This document shows, in pieces, positions 1 to 11,275 of a stretch of 64,000 nt of DNA. The notes below the pieces were generated by a model that was given only the letters and a program-made list of their open reading frames with translations, was not told where the DNA came from and did not search any database. The stretch lies in NCBI GenBank assembly GCA_034509735.1, contig JACGWO010000010.1:18117193-18181192 (forward strand), written 5' to 3'. A program made the translations under genes and the position numbers. Position 1 is the first letter of the stretch; the number at the start of each line of letters is the position of its first letter. This DNA is from Sesamum alatum (taxonomy: Eukaryota > Streptophyta > Magnoliopsida > Lamiales > Pedaliaceae).

Positions 1-1672
1 ATGTGAGATCCTCTAAATCGTGACACGCAATCCGCCCACATATCTTGTACATTGTGCTAGCGAACAAACAAGTATTTTATTTGGAGAGGACGGATCAATC
101 ACACGTTATTGTTTAACGGGATTAATCCTCCTTTTGTTCAATTGTTAACACAAAAAGAACAAGAAGAAATACTGGAGCGAGAGAGGAGAGAGGCGGACGA
201 GAGAGAGGGAGAGGCACACGAGTTCTAGTGTGTGTGTGTGTGTGTGTTGAAGAATCATCATCCCTCTAAAGGTGAAGGGCTAGCAGTATATATATATATA
301 GAGAAGGAGTTTGATCCTCTTCAAACTCCAACTCTAAGAAGACTAATTTGACTAGGATTTTGACCTAGTCAAATTAATCCTAGCCATCCATCTCTCCTTT
401 TAATCTCAACCATTAATTTAATTTAATGGAATATTTAAAACCTATTTAAATATTCCAAGGGCAATAAATAAATATATTAAATATAAATATTTATTCTAAG
501 CCCATTAAATTAATTTTCTAATAAATCTAATTTATTAGATAAATCCCTTTTATCCAATAAAAGGAATTAATTCTCTCCAAGAAAATTAAGGACCCGGTTA
601 AATCCAATTTAATCATTCCATTTCTCCAAATATTTAATTCTAAATTAAATACTTTAATGTGTGTGGATTGTGTGTGACTCTTTAGGTTCACCTTCAGCTA
701 GACTTGGTCGGATTCCTAGAATCCGCCCGTTACCATGGGTGGCCATCTAGCAACGGTCCATGGCACTAGAGACTAGGTGAATGTATGGGGATGAACATTT
801 AGGCTCTGACAATACCCTTGTCATTCCGTCTACGGTCTCACCACTTAGGGTCTAGGGCACGAAAAATGCAGGTACCCCATTTGGACCTAAGTGTCGGTCT
901 GTCCTTTACTAAACGCCGCAAGGGAAACCTTCCCTTCTGTTCAGTTACTGTGGCAACAGATTTTAGGGACAAGACACAGAGCATTTGTGAGACTCAACTG
1001 TCAATGCCTTTGATAGGGAGAGAGATCCTTTCTTGAAAACTACTGTCACTCTGTACACTGGAGTTGCACTAGACATAGCTTATGACTACTCAAGTGTTTC
1101 TTGGTAATCTCTCAACATATCTAAGATACAGCCCTTATATACAGGTAAACTCAGCAGTTCCTCAAATCAAAGGACTTGACCTGTACTGTTGGAATCGGAA
1201 ACACACGTCATACCTAATCGACCCTACTCAAGGTCCTCCGTAAGACGGTTCCCGCGAGTCACCTCAGTCAGTTGCTCCCCAGCAAGCTAACCCACTAACA
1301 CTGCTTAGACGACCTTCGTCACCCGTCGATGAAAATTGACAGCAGATGCTTAGTGCAAGTCTCAGGGGGAATCTCTGTACCCATTTTTGATATTCCTTGA
1401 CTTGGAGATTTTCGGACTGATTCGGCGAGACTGATTTCATGGACCTACCTCCAAGCGTAGTCCCAGTCCCCGAAATGTGTTTTCAGTCTATGGGGTTTTG
1501 TTTGCGTAGTGAACAGATATGTATAAAGCAGATAAAGTGAACACAAACAAAGTAAATGCCAAAATGAATTTCACTTCTTATTCATTAATAATTTATCAAA
1601 ATCCTTGAAATTGTTTAGACATAGGTTACATTTTGCCTGCCAAGATTGGCTACATGGTCACCTATTCTAACA
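1..1672 (-). mobile_element. LTR-H: copia LTR, family 2, cut by the window edge
   Basis: This is the U3-R part of a minus-strand copia LTR. Its terminus on the right reads CACCTATTCTAACA, the complement of the TGTTAGAATAGGTG start shared by the copia LTRs here. It aligns along its length with LTR-D (31931-33923) and LTR-C (15708-17707), so roughly 300 bp of U5 should lie left of position 1. A TATA-like run (286-300, read on the minus strand) is preceded upstream by a cluster of TTGAC cores (346-374). It sits inside the 3' LTR of cop-B, and the next five bases (1673-1677, ATAAG) should be its target duplication. Whether it is a solo LTR or the 5' LTR of a larger element cannot be told from this window. 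Confidence 0.85.
228..248. repeat. (GT)n microsatellite
   Basis: An uninterrupted GT run in the transcribed part of LTR-H. Equivalent runs occur at the same place in LTR-C (about 16220-16255) and LTR-D (about 32453-32480), so the repeat belongs to the family 2 LTR. Confidence 0.9.
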
Positions 1673-2898
1673 ATAAGCGCAATATTAATTAATCCAATTA
1701 ATTAATTCTTGAGCCATCTATTCAATGGATTTCCAATAAATGATCCAATCGTTTATATTCTCATTGAATTAATTTAATCAAATTAAATTAATTCGCTTCT
1801 TCCAGAATTAATTCCAAATTAATTCCACTACTTTCCAGAGTGATTTGTATATGACTCTTTAGGTTCACGCTCAGCTATACTTGGCTTGTATCCAACACAA
1901 TTGATTAGTTAAATCTAATTTAATTATTTATTTCTAATTAACCATTAATCATAAATGCCCGTCACCATGGGTGGCCGTCTACCAACGGTCCATGGCACTA
2001 GAGAATAGGTGAATGTTGGCGTGAATATTTAGGCTCTGAATTCTATACAGGTACAGTCCTTCTGTCGACCATCTCCCGACCTTAGTCTAGGGCATGAAAT
2101 TGGACGTCGGTTCCCATCCTGGACCAGGGAACTATGCTTCAAACTTGAGACGCGCTTACTCTATTGATAAAGTTAGGGAACCATTCCCTACTCGACCAAT
2201 CGCTACGGCCGTAGACTTGAAGAGTCTAAACCATCTCAGAGCACATATGAGAAATAGCTGTCAAATACTGACAGGGGATAGATTCTCTCTTATAACCCAC
2301 AGTCCTTACTACATACTCCGACTGCACTGGACAAGACTTATAATGACTACATCAAAGACACGGTCACCTCTCGCCAGATCCAAGATACAGCCTTCATATG
2401 CATGCGACTGCCATGATTCCTCAAGTCCGAGGACTAATCCCGTACTATCAGAACCGGGAATTCCAGTCATACCGACCAAGCCCCCAAGGCTTCCATATGA
2501 CAATTTCCGCGAGTCAGTTCAGTCAGTCGACTACCTTGCCAACTAACCCACTAAAATTACAAAGACGACCTACGTCTGGCACCGATGAAACTCAGCACTT
2601 ACCCAGTGAATGCAATACTTAGTGCAAGTCTCTATAGGGCACTCGAAGCCCACTCTCGAGGTCCTCAACTTGGAACATTTCAGACTGACCCTCAAGGAGT
2701 TGGTTTCATATGTGCCAACCTATGCGTAGCTCAACTCAATGGGTTTAACTAATCGGTCGGTGGGCATTTGTTGTGACATTGAAACGCCAATGATTAATAC
2801 TTACTTTATCCATCAGTATAATATTGCTTTGATAAAGACCAACGAATAGTTCCTAGAACAGCCAATCTAATTGACTTTTTTGGTCACCTATTCTAACA
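1673..2898 (-). mobile_element. cop-B 3' LTR, right part (family 3)
   Basis: This is the U3 part of the 3' LTR of cop-B in minus orientation. It aligns with the cop-B 5' LTR (19791-21966) from about 20700 onward, including the 'taattaattcttg..ccatctat' segment and the shared LTR module (about 1852-2013). It ends GGTCACCTATTCTAACA and is followed directly by the polypurine tract. The left part was split off by LTR-H and lies outside the window. Open frames here, such as 2094-2546, have no protein-like features and recur wherever this LTR recurs, so they are not genes. Confidence 0.85.
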
Positions 2899-2913
2899 GT
2901 CTCCCACTTGACC
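2899..2913 (-). other. Polypurine tract of cop-B
   Basis: The plus strand reads GTCTCCCACTTGACC; on the element strand this is GGTCAAGTGGGAGAC directly before the 3' LTR. This is the usual copia plus-strand primer and the same string found in cop-P (44599-44613). Confidence 0.85.
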
Positions 2914-3920
2914 AGAAAGCCAATTACCCATGTTGCTCAGAGCCTTCTAAGCATGAGCAATCTACGATACTGATTCGGTCTCGTGGGTCTACTATATTTC
3001 TCTGCCGAAGTGACACGCTCCAACCATATCACCTGTTCCTACCATTGCTGCCTACAAAATAGTGGTGTCTAAGAATTTTCCATGGATCTGTGATGACATC
3101 TCGAGCCCAAAAGCTTTTTCCAAAGCCTAGTTGTTCGCCTCCAAGGCAACTACTAGCTGGGTCGTGCTAGGCACCACATCCATCCTATGAATGCGGTTTT
3201 CAATCCAAACCACTTTTCAGAAACGACTTCCAAAGTCGCCATACATTCGACTTTCATAATGACATGTCGTGGTATCCCGCTTGAAACCTTTTCAAGCCAC
3301 CACACTCACCATTAAGTCCAAATGTACATACGTATTGAGACTAAACATTATTCACATGATTTTGAAAGCTAGTATCGCTATAGCTTTCTAGAATCAACCC
3401 TCCACAAAATGTGCATCAAGGACACTTCTTTAATACTTATTCAGGTATTAAAGACTATTCTCAATAGCTATCTACTGCCTTCTCGCACAAGCCCAATAAG
3501 TGTTGTTTTGCCCAAAGCATACACAATATCAGGCACAATGCACGAACAACATTTTCATGCTGCCTAAAGCAAAGACATAGGGTATGTCAAACATCTAAGC
3601 TTTCTCATCAGTCTACCGTGACTAAGTTTTGAACAGCTTACCCCGTATAAAGAAATCCAATACCTCTCATAGAGAATTGCGTGAACAACGCTCGTGTTTC
3701 AGTGTTTCCTAACCTCTTAAATTCATTCCAAATGAATAAGACATTATACACTAAACACTTGGAACAAAAACTATCCTCCTACTGACCCTAAAGCCCGTTA
3801 CCGATCGAGTCATAATCCATATGAACTCGTCAAAACGAATATTCCAGTAACACAAAATTTCAAACCCAGTTTGAATTTTTATGATGGATCCAATAGCTCT
3901 AAGCCATTGATCCGAACCCG
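2914..3920 (-). pseudogene. cop-B pol, 3' part (RT end and RNase H), decayed
   Basis: On the minus strand this aligns with the RNase H and RT C-terminal region of cop-A (6170-7260), for example around the 'YSDASF' and 'KTDEEL' segments, but stops and frameshifts occur throughout. At the left end of pol (about 3800-3900) sequence homologous to the RT N-terminal linker is joined directly to sequence homologous to the 'FDEVI' segment of RT. The intervening block with the first RT motifs is missing, as in cop-A and cop-P. cop-A interrupts the gene at 3925, and the rest of pol resumes at 13750. No product is expected. Confidence 0.75.
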
Positions 3921-3925
3921 ATGTC
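3921..3925. repeat. Target site duplication of cop-A (ATGTC), left copy
   Basis: ATGTC precedes the cop-A 3' LTR and recurs at 13750-13754 right after its 5' LTR. Removing cop-A and one copy makes the cop-B pol homology continuous. The same pol site in cop-A itself (around 7342) reads GATGTCCGACATC, nearly a palindrome. Confidence 0.92.
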
Positions 3926-6152
3926 TGAAAGACAAGCGGATCCGCCCTGGAGCTCGAGCGGAAGCGAGAAAAGCGAGAAATTGCGTAAATTTAAATCAAA
4001 TTCAAAATACGCGAATCCCAAGGGTGTACCCTTGGGTGCTCAACCGGGCGTTCGATGTAGGATGTGTAAATATTAAAACATATATTTAAACACATAGGGC
4101 ATAGATATACAAATGAAATCAATCAAAGCGTAATAAACTGTTACCTTTGATTGTTTAGCGTATGCTCCCGGCTACTAGCTTGTTCCTTCTCCGGAATGCT
4201 TACAAAATCCAATCGTATGGATTCTCCAAAGGTGATCCACACCACACCGGAAGAAACACACGTTCTTCTTGCTAGAAAATAACGGGTTTAGGAAGGAATC
4301 GGTTTAAGAGAAGAACACTATGAATTAGTGTTCTCTTAAACTTACTTTGTTCTTCTTCTTGATTCAAAATCAAGTGAAGAACACAAGTGTAAGAGAGGGA
4401 GGGAGCACGAAATTTTGAGAGAGAGGAGAGGATTTTTTTCTTCTCTTTTTCCTAGAAAAAGATGAATAATGAATCACTTATGCTAGGTGTTGTATATTCT
4501 AATATATATACATAATTAATGTGATTATTGGAATGTGTCTAGGTTCATCCAAGGATGTCTAGATTCATTCCAATCAATCACCATCAATTCTTCAATCAAG
4601 CCTACCAAAATTTATGGTATGATCAAATCATACCAAAAAGGGAAGAGCTTGATTGGAGTTGATTTGTCTCTTTCCAAAAGAGACAAGTCAACATACCACC
4701 TAGCATGAAATATGGCTGATTTTGCTTCCTCCAAGGGAGCATGTCGGCCATATTTAATTAAGGGAAGAAGTCCAACTTCTTCCTATTCCAAATTAGGAAT
4801 TATTTCTCCTCTCGGGTATAATTTAACGGACCGGGTTTTATCATAATCCAATTACGACGATCCCAATATTAAATCCAATTTAATGTCCACTTAAATTATT
4901 CTCGTTGATCTTTTAATCCAATTAAAAGATCCAACATCTCAACGTCTCAACTTTCCATATTTAATCGAAAATCCAATTTACCGATTAAATGAAAGCCCGA
5001 TACAATATCGGCACGTCCATCCAATGGACTTTCCCTTAAGTAATCCAATTACTTATTTTATCCTTCGAGATTGACTCCAAGTCGATCTCTCAACCTCCTC
5101 GGTGATTTGTGTGTGACCCTTTAGGTTCACCCTCAGCTAGACTTCGGCCCGTGTCCCACAAGGGCCCGTTACCATGGGTGGCCGTCTAGCAACGGTCCAT
5201 GGCACTAGAGACTAGGTGAATTGGCGTGAACATTTAGGCGCCGATTCCGTACGGGTACGATCCTTCCATCTACCGTCTCCCGGCCTTAGTCTAGGGTATG
5301 GAATTAGGCGTCGGTTCCCGTCCTTGACTAAGCATCTATGCTTAATACTCGAGACCACGTATGCTTCATTGTGTCGACACAGGAAACCATTCCCTGTTCG
5401 ACCAACCACTGTGGCCACAGCTTCAAACAGCATGAACGTGTCTCCGAGTGCATAGGAGATACCTCTGTCACATACTGACAGGGGACGGATCCTCTTCTTG
5501 GAATCCACCGTCCTCGCTACACATTCTGACTGCACTGGACAAGGCTTATGATAATCATCTTACAGAATGATTACCTCTCGCCAGATCCAAGATACAGCCG
5601 TCCTGTGCACGTGACTGCCATGATCCCTAAAGTCTGAGGATTACTCCCGTACTATCGGAACCGCGGAAAACCAATCATATCGACCAAGCCTCCAAGGCTT
5701 CCATATGATGATCCCCGCGAGTCAGTCCAGTCGGCTCGACCCCAGTCGACCAACCCATCAAGATCGTGTAGGCGTCCCACGCCTGTCGCCGATGAAACAC
5801 GACACTCATCCAATGAACACGACTCTTGACGCAAGTCTCAATAGGACTCTCGATGCCCTGTCTCGAGGTCCTCGACTTGGAACGTTTCAGACCCAACTCT
5901 TAATCAGTTGGTTTCATGACCACCATCCAATGCGTAGCCCAACTGCACGAGTTGTTATCCATGGTCTGTGGGCTTTGTTGCGATATAAGTTAAACACCGG
6001 TTTAACAAATGTAAGATGAGCGCAACAAAGAAGGTACCATTGATGACGAACACTCATCTTATTCATCACATAATAATATTACATTCACATCAAGTTGTCG
6101 GATAGGTTACAAATTGCCAAACCTATTGGCTTTCTGGTCACCTATCCCAACA
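3926..6152 (-). mobile_element. cop-A 3' LTR
   Basis: Starts TGAAAGACAAGCGG on the plus strand and ends CCTATCCCAACA. It matches the 5' LTR (11528-13749) almost base for base. Both contain the shared LTR module (about 5113-5219). A TATA-like run on the minus strand (about 4500-4511) would drive transcription. Long open frames in it (for example 5212-5535, 5705-6019) recur in the other LTR copies and are incidental. Confidence 0.92.
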
Positions 6153-6167
6153 ATCTCCCACTTGACC
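6153..6167 (-). other. Polypurine tract of cop-A
   Basis: The plus strand reads ATCTCCCACTTGACC, the complement of GGTCAAGTGGGAGAT, abutting the 3' LTR. This is the plus-strand DNA primer of copia elements. Confidence 0.85.
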
Positions 6168-6169
6168 TA

Positions 6170-6720
6170 AAGCCAATCACCCATTGACCTCGAACCTCTT
6201 ATTCAGATTGTGAGTATGGGCAACTTGCGACATGGGCTTAGCAAGTGGATCTGTTATGTTTTCTGCGGAGGTGACTCGGTCCAACCGAACGTCACTCCTG
6301 CTATCCATCTCTCTAAGAGATGGTAGCGTCTAAGAATATGCTTGGATCGTGATGAGATCTCGGTTCCTTTGCTAGCGCTATCGCCCCTTTGTTATCATAA
6401 AAGATAATTACAGGCTTAGCAATGCTAGGTGCTACATCCAACCCTTGGATGTAGCTCATCAACCAAACCACTCCTTAGCAGCTTCCAAAGCCGCTATGTA
6501 TTCAAAACTCTATGGTGGAGTACGCCGTGGTAGCTTGCTTGGAACCCTTCCAAGTAACCACGCCACCATTTAGTCTAAATACAAAACCATACTGAGACTT
6601 GGCATTATCGTCATTCGACTGGAAGCTAGCGTCGCTATAGCCTTCCAGTATCAACCCTCCACCGCCGTAGATCAAGAACATGTCCTTAGTCCTTTTCAGG
6701 TACTTTTGGATAGTCTTGAC
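6170..6720 (-). pseudogene. cop-A RNase H domain, broken
   Basis: Minus-strand translation gives a copia RNase H: a 'GYSDASF' segment (first catalytic Asp), a 'GFVFRLNGGVVTWKGSKQ' segment, a 'STIE' segment (catalytic Glu region) and a 'YDNKGAIALAKEP' segment. Stops and at least one frameshift separate these, so the domain would not be made. In an intact element it would remove RNA from the RNA:DNA hybrid during reverse transcription. It directly follows the RT remnant and ends at the polypurine tract. Confidence 0.75.
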
Positions 6721-6739
6721 TGCACTCCAGTGATATTGG

Positions 6740-7493
6740 CTAGTAGCTCAAAGCGAAAGCCATATCAGGTCTAGTGCACTGAACAGCATACTGTATGCTG
6801 CCTACGACTGAAGCATAGGGGATGTCCAACATCCTTTTAAGCTCCTCATCAGTCTTAGGAGACTGCTTCTTGGATATCTTAATTCCATGCCTCATAGGAA
6901 GGAATCCTCGTTTTGAGTTCTCCATCTTGAATCTCTTCAAGACTTTCTCAATGTACGAGGACTGGGCCATTCCTAACATCCTTCAAGATCTATCCCTGTA
7001 GATCTTGATGCCAAGGATGTAGGATGCCTCGCCCATATCCTTCATGGAGAATTGCATTGACAGCCAAGCTTTAATGGTACCCAACATCTTAGCATCATTC
7101 CCAATGAGCAAGATGTCATCCACGTAAAGCACCAGAAACGCAACTGAGCTCCCACTGATCTCTTGTATACACAAGGATCGGACTCGTTCTTGATGAAATC
7201 ATATCCCCGTATGACTTCATCAAAACGTATGTTCCAGCTTCGGGTTTAACCCCTTTTGGTGGATCTGCTAAGGTCCAAATCTTGTTTGTACCCATCGAGT
7301 CCATCTCGGATTTCATTGCCTCAAGCCACTTGTCCGAATCGATGTCCGACATCGCTTCTCCGTACGTCTTTGGATCATTATCCAACTGACCGGTCAGGCC
7401 CAGAAATCCATACCTATCAGGTGCATGGGATACTCTGGCCGACCTACGGAGGACTGGAACAATATCAGTGGGAACCACTGGCTCAGATGTCAC
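6740..7493 (-). pseudogene. cop-A reverse transcriptase, internally deleted and frameshifted
   Basis: Three overlapping minus-strand frames (7493-7116, 7174-6983, 6979-6740) cover the RT region. The first has the linker and RT N-terminus ('SDKWLEAMKSEMDSM', 'IWTLADPPKG') and then jumps to sequence equivalent to 'FDEVIRGYDFI', skipping the part of RT that normally carries motifs up to the first catalytic Asp and the 'YGLKQ' motif. The second has the intact 'YVDDILL' catalytic motif, and the third the RT C-terminal 'PKTDEELKRML' region. By comparison with normal copia spacing I estimate that over 100 residues are absent. The same block is missing in cop-B and cop-P. The enzyme cannot be functional. 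Confidence 0.85.
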
Positions 7494-8510
7494 TGCGCCT
7501 CATGGGGTGCCTCACTTGATTCCTCAAGGAGCACCTCATCGCGTCGACTATCCGATGGAAAACCTTTTTTCAAGAACACTGCGTTTCGCGAGACAAAAAC
7601 CTTTTGCTCGAAGGGATCATAGAAATAATACCCCGCAGTTTCTTTCGGATAGCCGATGAACCTGCATAAACTAGACCTCGAGTCCAGTTTATCTCCCACT
7701 AATCTCTTGACATATGCGGGGCAACCCCACACTTTCAAGTATTTGTAGGAGGCAGGCTTGCCATGCCATATCTCATATGGCGTCTGGGATACCCTTTTAG
7801 ATGGCGCTAAGTTCAAAACTTTGGCCGCCGTATCAAGAGCGTATCCCCAGAAGGAAAGGGGGAGTTCGGTAAAACTCATCATGAATCAGACCATGTCCAA
7901 CAGGGTCTGATTCCTCCTTTTAGACACACCATTAAGCTGCAGTGTTCCAGGAGGGGTCCACTGAGAGAGAATCCCATTCTCTTTTAGATAATCAGTAAAC
8001 TCACCACTCAAATACTCTCCACCTCGGTCCGACCGAAGGGCTTTGATCTTTCGACCGGTTTGGTTCTCTACTTCAAGTCTGTATTTCTTAAACCTTCCAA
8101 AAGGCTTCAGACTCTTACCTCATCAGGTAAACATAACCATACCGTGAGTGATCATCGGTAAAGGTTATGAAGTACGAGTACCCACCTCTAGCCTGAGTAT
8201 TTAGTGGACCACAGACATCTGTATGGATCAAATCCAACAGACCACTGGTTAGGGTACTTTGTCCAACAAAGGGTTTCTTGGTCATCTTTCCCTTTAGACA
8301 GGATTCGCAGATCGGTAGGTTGTCCAAATCGTCTATTTCTAGACTCTTTGAGTCCACCAACCTTCTTATCCTATCTTTAGAGATATGACCTAACCTCGCA
8401 TGCCATATCTGTGCGTTATTATGATCATCACGTTTTCGTTTGTGTTCTGCAGTCATAATCCAATTAGACTGTTGAAGTATGTACAGACCGTTGACCAATG
8501 TACCAAGCAA
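7490..8510 (-). pseudogene. cop-A integrase, one stop and a lost catalytic residue
   Basis: The gag-pre-integrase/zinc-binding domain is well kept (8510-8115): 'HARLGH' supplies the two His and 'CESCLKG' the two Cys. The integrase core follows, with Asp in 'IHTDVCGPL', 'FTDDHSRY' and 'SDRGGEY'. The position normally holding the third catalytic residue, in '(A)ERRNRTL', is Lys here (codon 7919-7921), a single G-to-A change from Glu. A TGA stop (7886-7888) follows a few codons later, consistent with CpG decay of an Arg codon. The C-terminal part (7882-7490) with 'PYEIWHGKPA' is open. Intact integrase would join the cDNA to chromosomal DNA with a 5-bp staggered cut, matching the target duplications seen. 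Confidence 0.85.
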
Positions 8511-9718
8511 ATGAGAAATACCATCTTTGATAATGAAAAACCGTTTTTATTGATGGTAAATTCATATCCCTCCTTATCAAGGACCGGGATGGAAACAATG
8601 TTTTTAATCATGCTAGGTACATAGAAACAGTCATTCAGTACAATCCTAACATGACTACTAATGGCTAACTCTAGTGATCCTACGGCCTCCGCAGCAACGG
8701 CCTTGCCATCGCCTAGCCTCAGGATCTTCTCATCCTTGGTTAGCCTTCTGCTTCTTTGCAGTGCCTGCAGATCATTGCAGATGTGAGCACCACACCCGGT
8801 ATCCAATACCCATGAAGCAGAATTAGTAATCATATTAACTTCAACCACAAACACACCTAGGTTGGAGAGGAGTTGTGGGCACTCCCTCTTCCAATGCCCT
8901 TTCCCTTGGCAATGTATGCAGACATCATTTGCCTTGGACCGCTGAGAACCACGGGCCTTCCCTTTCCCTTTGCTCGGTCCAACCGGAGCAACAGGGACCC
9001 CCGGAGCGCGAGCAAGGGCCGCAACCGTCTTCCCTTTGCCCTTCTTCCTCTTCCAGCGTCCGGCCCTCTTGCCATTCACCTTGGAGGTTGAAGCCTCTCC
9101 TATCAATACCGCCGGCGCCGACTTGTGGGTCGTTGCCTCGTATTGGACCAGCATGTTGATCAACTCATGAATAGACTTCTCAAGTCCGTTCATGTTGTAG
9201 TTTACAACAAACGGGTCATAGGATGGAGGAAGCGACTGGAGGATCACGTCAATGTACGTGTCATTGTTAAGCCCAGCTTTAAGGTCCTCGAGTTTCTCCA
9301 CTAGAGAGAGCATCTTGACCCCATGACTCTGTACAGACGCTCCTTCAGCGAGCTTGGTGCCAAAGAATGCTTTTGTGGCGGCATATCTAATATGCCTATC
9401 CCGAACTGCATAAACCTCGTTCATGCGGAGCATTATGGCGGAGACATTGTCCAGCCTCTCATACTGCTTCTGGATGTCGTTAGACATTGAAGCCAGTATG
9501 ATGCTGCGTAGTTTCCGGTTGTCCTCATGCCATTTCTCGAACGTCAAACGTCCTTCAGGCGTGGACCCCTCCGGTAAGTCGCTCGGTGGCGGCTCGTCCA
9601 AGACGTAGCCTTGGTTCTCGAAATCGAGGACAATCCTCAGGTTTCTCAGCCAGTCCGAGTAGTTCGTTCTGTTGAATTTGTTAGTCTCAAGAATCATGGT
9701 TAACGGGTTCTTAGACAT
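8453..9718 (-). CDS. cop-A gag-protease (open, frameshifted before integrase)
   Basis: I choose the ATG at 9718 (MSKNPLTMILETNKF), because the same start is kept in cop-B (17867) and cop-P (41482); the frame is open a little further upstream only from non-ATG codons. The N-terminal half is a copia capsid (UBN2-type gag: 'YSDWLRNLRIVL', 'RKLRSIILASMSNDIQ', 'SLPPSYDPFVVNYNMNG'). A Lys/Arg-rich stretch follows, then a CCHC zinc knuckle ('CIHCQGKGHWKREC', about 8880-8925) for RNA binding, then the aspartic protease with 'DTGCGAH' (about 8780-8800). The frame leaves the pol homology after 'FYVPSMIKNIVSI', where a frameshift moves it to the integrase frame beginning near 8510. Gag itself is intact and could be made. 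Confidence 0.85.
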   Translation of the reverse strand: MSKNPLTMILETNKFNRTNYSDWLRNLRIVLDFENQGYVLDEPPPSDLPEGSTPEGRLTFEKWHEDNRKLRSIILASMSNDIQKQYERLDNVSAIMLRMNEVYAVRDRHIRYAATKAFFGTKLAEGASVQSHGVKMLSLVEKLEDLKAGLNNDTYIDVILQSLPPSYDPFVVNYNMNGLEKSIHELINMLVQYEATTHKSAPAVLIGEASTSKVNGKRAGRWKRKKGKGKTVAALARAPGVPVAPVGPSKGKGKARGSQRSKANDVCIHCQGKGHWKRECPQLLSNLGVFVVEVNMITNSASWVLDTGCGAHICNDLQALQRSRRLTKDEKILRLGDGKAVAAEAVGSLELAISSHVRIVLNDCFYVPSMIKNIVSIPVLDKEGYEFTINKNGFSLSKMVFLICLVHWSTVCTYFNSLIGL

Positions 9719-10085
9719 ATCTACATTAATGAAAATGTAAAGCAAAAATTAGCAGATGATGGTAATATTATTGTTCAAGTTGAAGACTTGGTCTTTTAGT
9801 CTTTAACCCTCCCACTATTTATACGAAAATCCGCCACTCTCAAGCGGAGTTTCGGAAAACCATTTCCTAGTGGGCTTGGGATCCACAAACGTAATCTCCA
9901 TGCCCCGCTTTTACGATTCACATGAATAAGACCTTGTGGGAGATATCCAATATCATTCTCATCCAATGAGATTCCCAAGATATTTTGCCTCACCTATTCA
10001 CATGGTCCCGAGGACTCCAAGCGAACCATGTTACTCAGTGTTGGGCCCGACCCATCAACCAAATCATGCCTCAAACTGTCGCCCC

Positions 10086-10181
10086 CCACGACTCGTGAGA
10101 CAGGGAAACAGTGAGCGCAGTCTTTTTGTTCACAACAATAGTGCAGCTTTCCCCTAGTCCAAGTGTGCCACAACTCGTGAG
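10086..10181 (-). repeat. Palindrome pair in cop-A leader
   Basis: CCACGACTCGTGAG at 10086-10099 and CCACAACTCGTGAG at 10168-10181, 82 bases apart. Each has CACGA/TCGTG arms around one base. The same pair occurs in cop-P (41030-41043 and 41110-41123) and in altered form in cop-B (about 18233-18245 and 18312-18325). Confidence 0.75.
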
Positions 10182-10449
10182 ACCACACTTGGGTAGTGGT
10201 AGCTTCCTCACCACATTGCTGTGGATGGAAGGCTCGGACAGACCAAAATACCATTTTGATCCAAATCCGTTCTGGGCCTAATATTTAATTTGGTCCAACC
10301 AAATGAGAGTTTGTGTATGACCGAGACCTCATCACATTATTGTATTTTAGCATGCATAAATATCCAATATTTAAAGCGATAAATAAATACGCCGCATGCA
10401 GAAAAACATAGCATACCCCTGTTAGGATGATCACAAGCCCAACCTATGC

Positions 10450-10473
10450 GACCCACTGAGCCGGCAGTGAGTC
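10450..10473 (-). promoter_or_regulatory. Conserved 9-bp leader hairpin, cop-A copy
   Basis: On the element strand the arms are GACTCACTG and CAGTGGGTC around a CCGGCT loop. All nine positions pair, with one U-G. The homologous hairpins at 18632-18655 (cop-B) and 40698-40721 (cop-P) differ at stem positions yet keep pairing. Confidence 0.65.
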
Positions 10474-10678
10474 TATGGTCTGTCTAGGGTGGTCCTAAAT
10501 TATTACAATAATAATAAACCCATTGTCATTCCAATGGGCCTTGAAGTGCTTCTTGTTTCACGCCTTGATGCTCCTCCTTGGGGTCTCCGGCTCCAATGGC
10601 TTGTTAAAATTAAAACCTCACCAATCCTATCTACTCTCATTACAACTGAAAGTAATACATTGGTAATAAAGAAAACAA

Positions 10679-10696
10679 GCCTTAACATCATGAGGC
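10679..10696 (-). promoter_or_regulatory. Small leader hairpin, cop-A copy
   Basis: GCCT..AGGC arms (GCCTTAACATCATGAGGC on the plus strand), homologous to the GCCTT..AAGGC hairpins of cop-B (18923-18940), LTR-G leader (29510-29527) and cop-P (40367-40384). The cop-A stem has one mismatch. Confidence 0.5.
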
Positions 10697-11144
10697 TGAA
10701 AATACGGGAGATGATAGTCCCAAAAACAAGAGGCACGCAGGCCCCACCCAACAGAAAATAAATAAACATTCATTCATCCATACACAAGGTCCAGGGCTTT
10801 GTGATCATCCCATGTTGATTCCATCAACTCACATAACATAATTATTCCAAATAATCATGCATAAATAACCAATGGATATTCCAAATACCCAAGTGATGTC
10901 CAACATCACAAAAGCATAAATATACAAATAATATGCAAAATTCAAATTTGAAATTTAATGGACATTTTAAACAATGCATCCAATGCATGTATTAATCCCA
11001 AATTAATTAAGCAAATTTAATTCAAGGAATAATCCAATTATCCCAAAATCAAAAATGCAAAATTAACATATTTTCAGAATATTGTGCAGAAAATACAGAA
11101 AATCGAATTTTCCGGAAAAAGTCGAAAAAACGGCACAAAACGGC

Positions 11145-11275
11145 CCAGCCGTTGTGCTGGTCGGCCGCCCGCGCGCACAGGGCAGTGCGCGCGCGCTGTG
11201 CCGCGCGCTGGCCCTCGGCCAGCAGCGTCCGCGTGCAGGCGCCCGCCTGCGCGCGCCACTGCCGGCCCGACCAAA
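11145..11275. other. CG-rich block in cop-A leader
   Basis: A sharp GC-rich island full of GCGC and CGCG strings within AT-rich sequence. The same kind of block lies at the same place in cop-B (19380-19515), the LTR-G leader (29030-29075) and cop-P (39385-39590). It opens spurious Arg/Ala/Pro-rich frames on both strands (for example 11074-11274), which are not genes. Confidence 0.85.

Noticed and set aside
2094..2546. 150-codon frame in the cop-B 3' LTR
   Set aside because: It lies wholly in U3 of the LTR, and the homologous part of the cop-B 5' LTR (21125-21412) breaks the frame.
5212..5535. Open frames of 60-130 codons in LTRs (also 5705-6019, 12809-13132, 13302-13616, 23381-23648, 23875-24276, 51254-51526)
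   Set aside because: They recur at the same place in each family 1 LTR, resemble no known domain, and overlap on both strands. Sequence similarity between copies is explained by the LTRs themselves.
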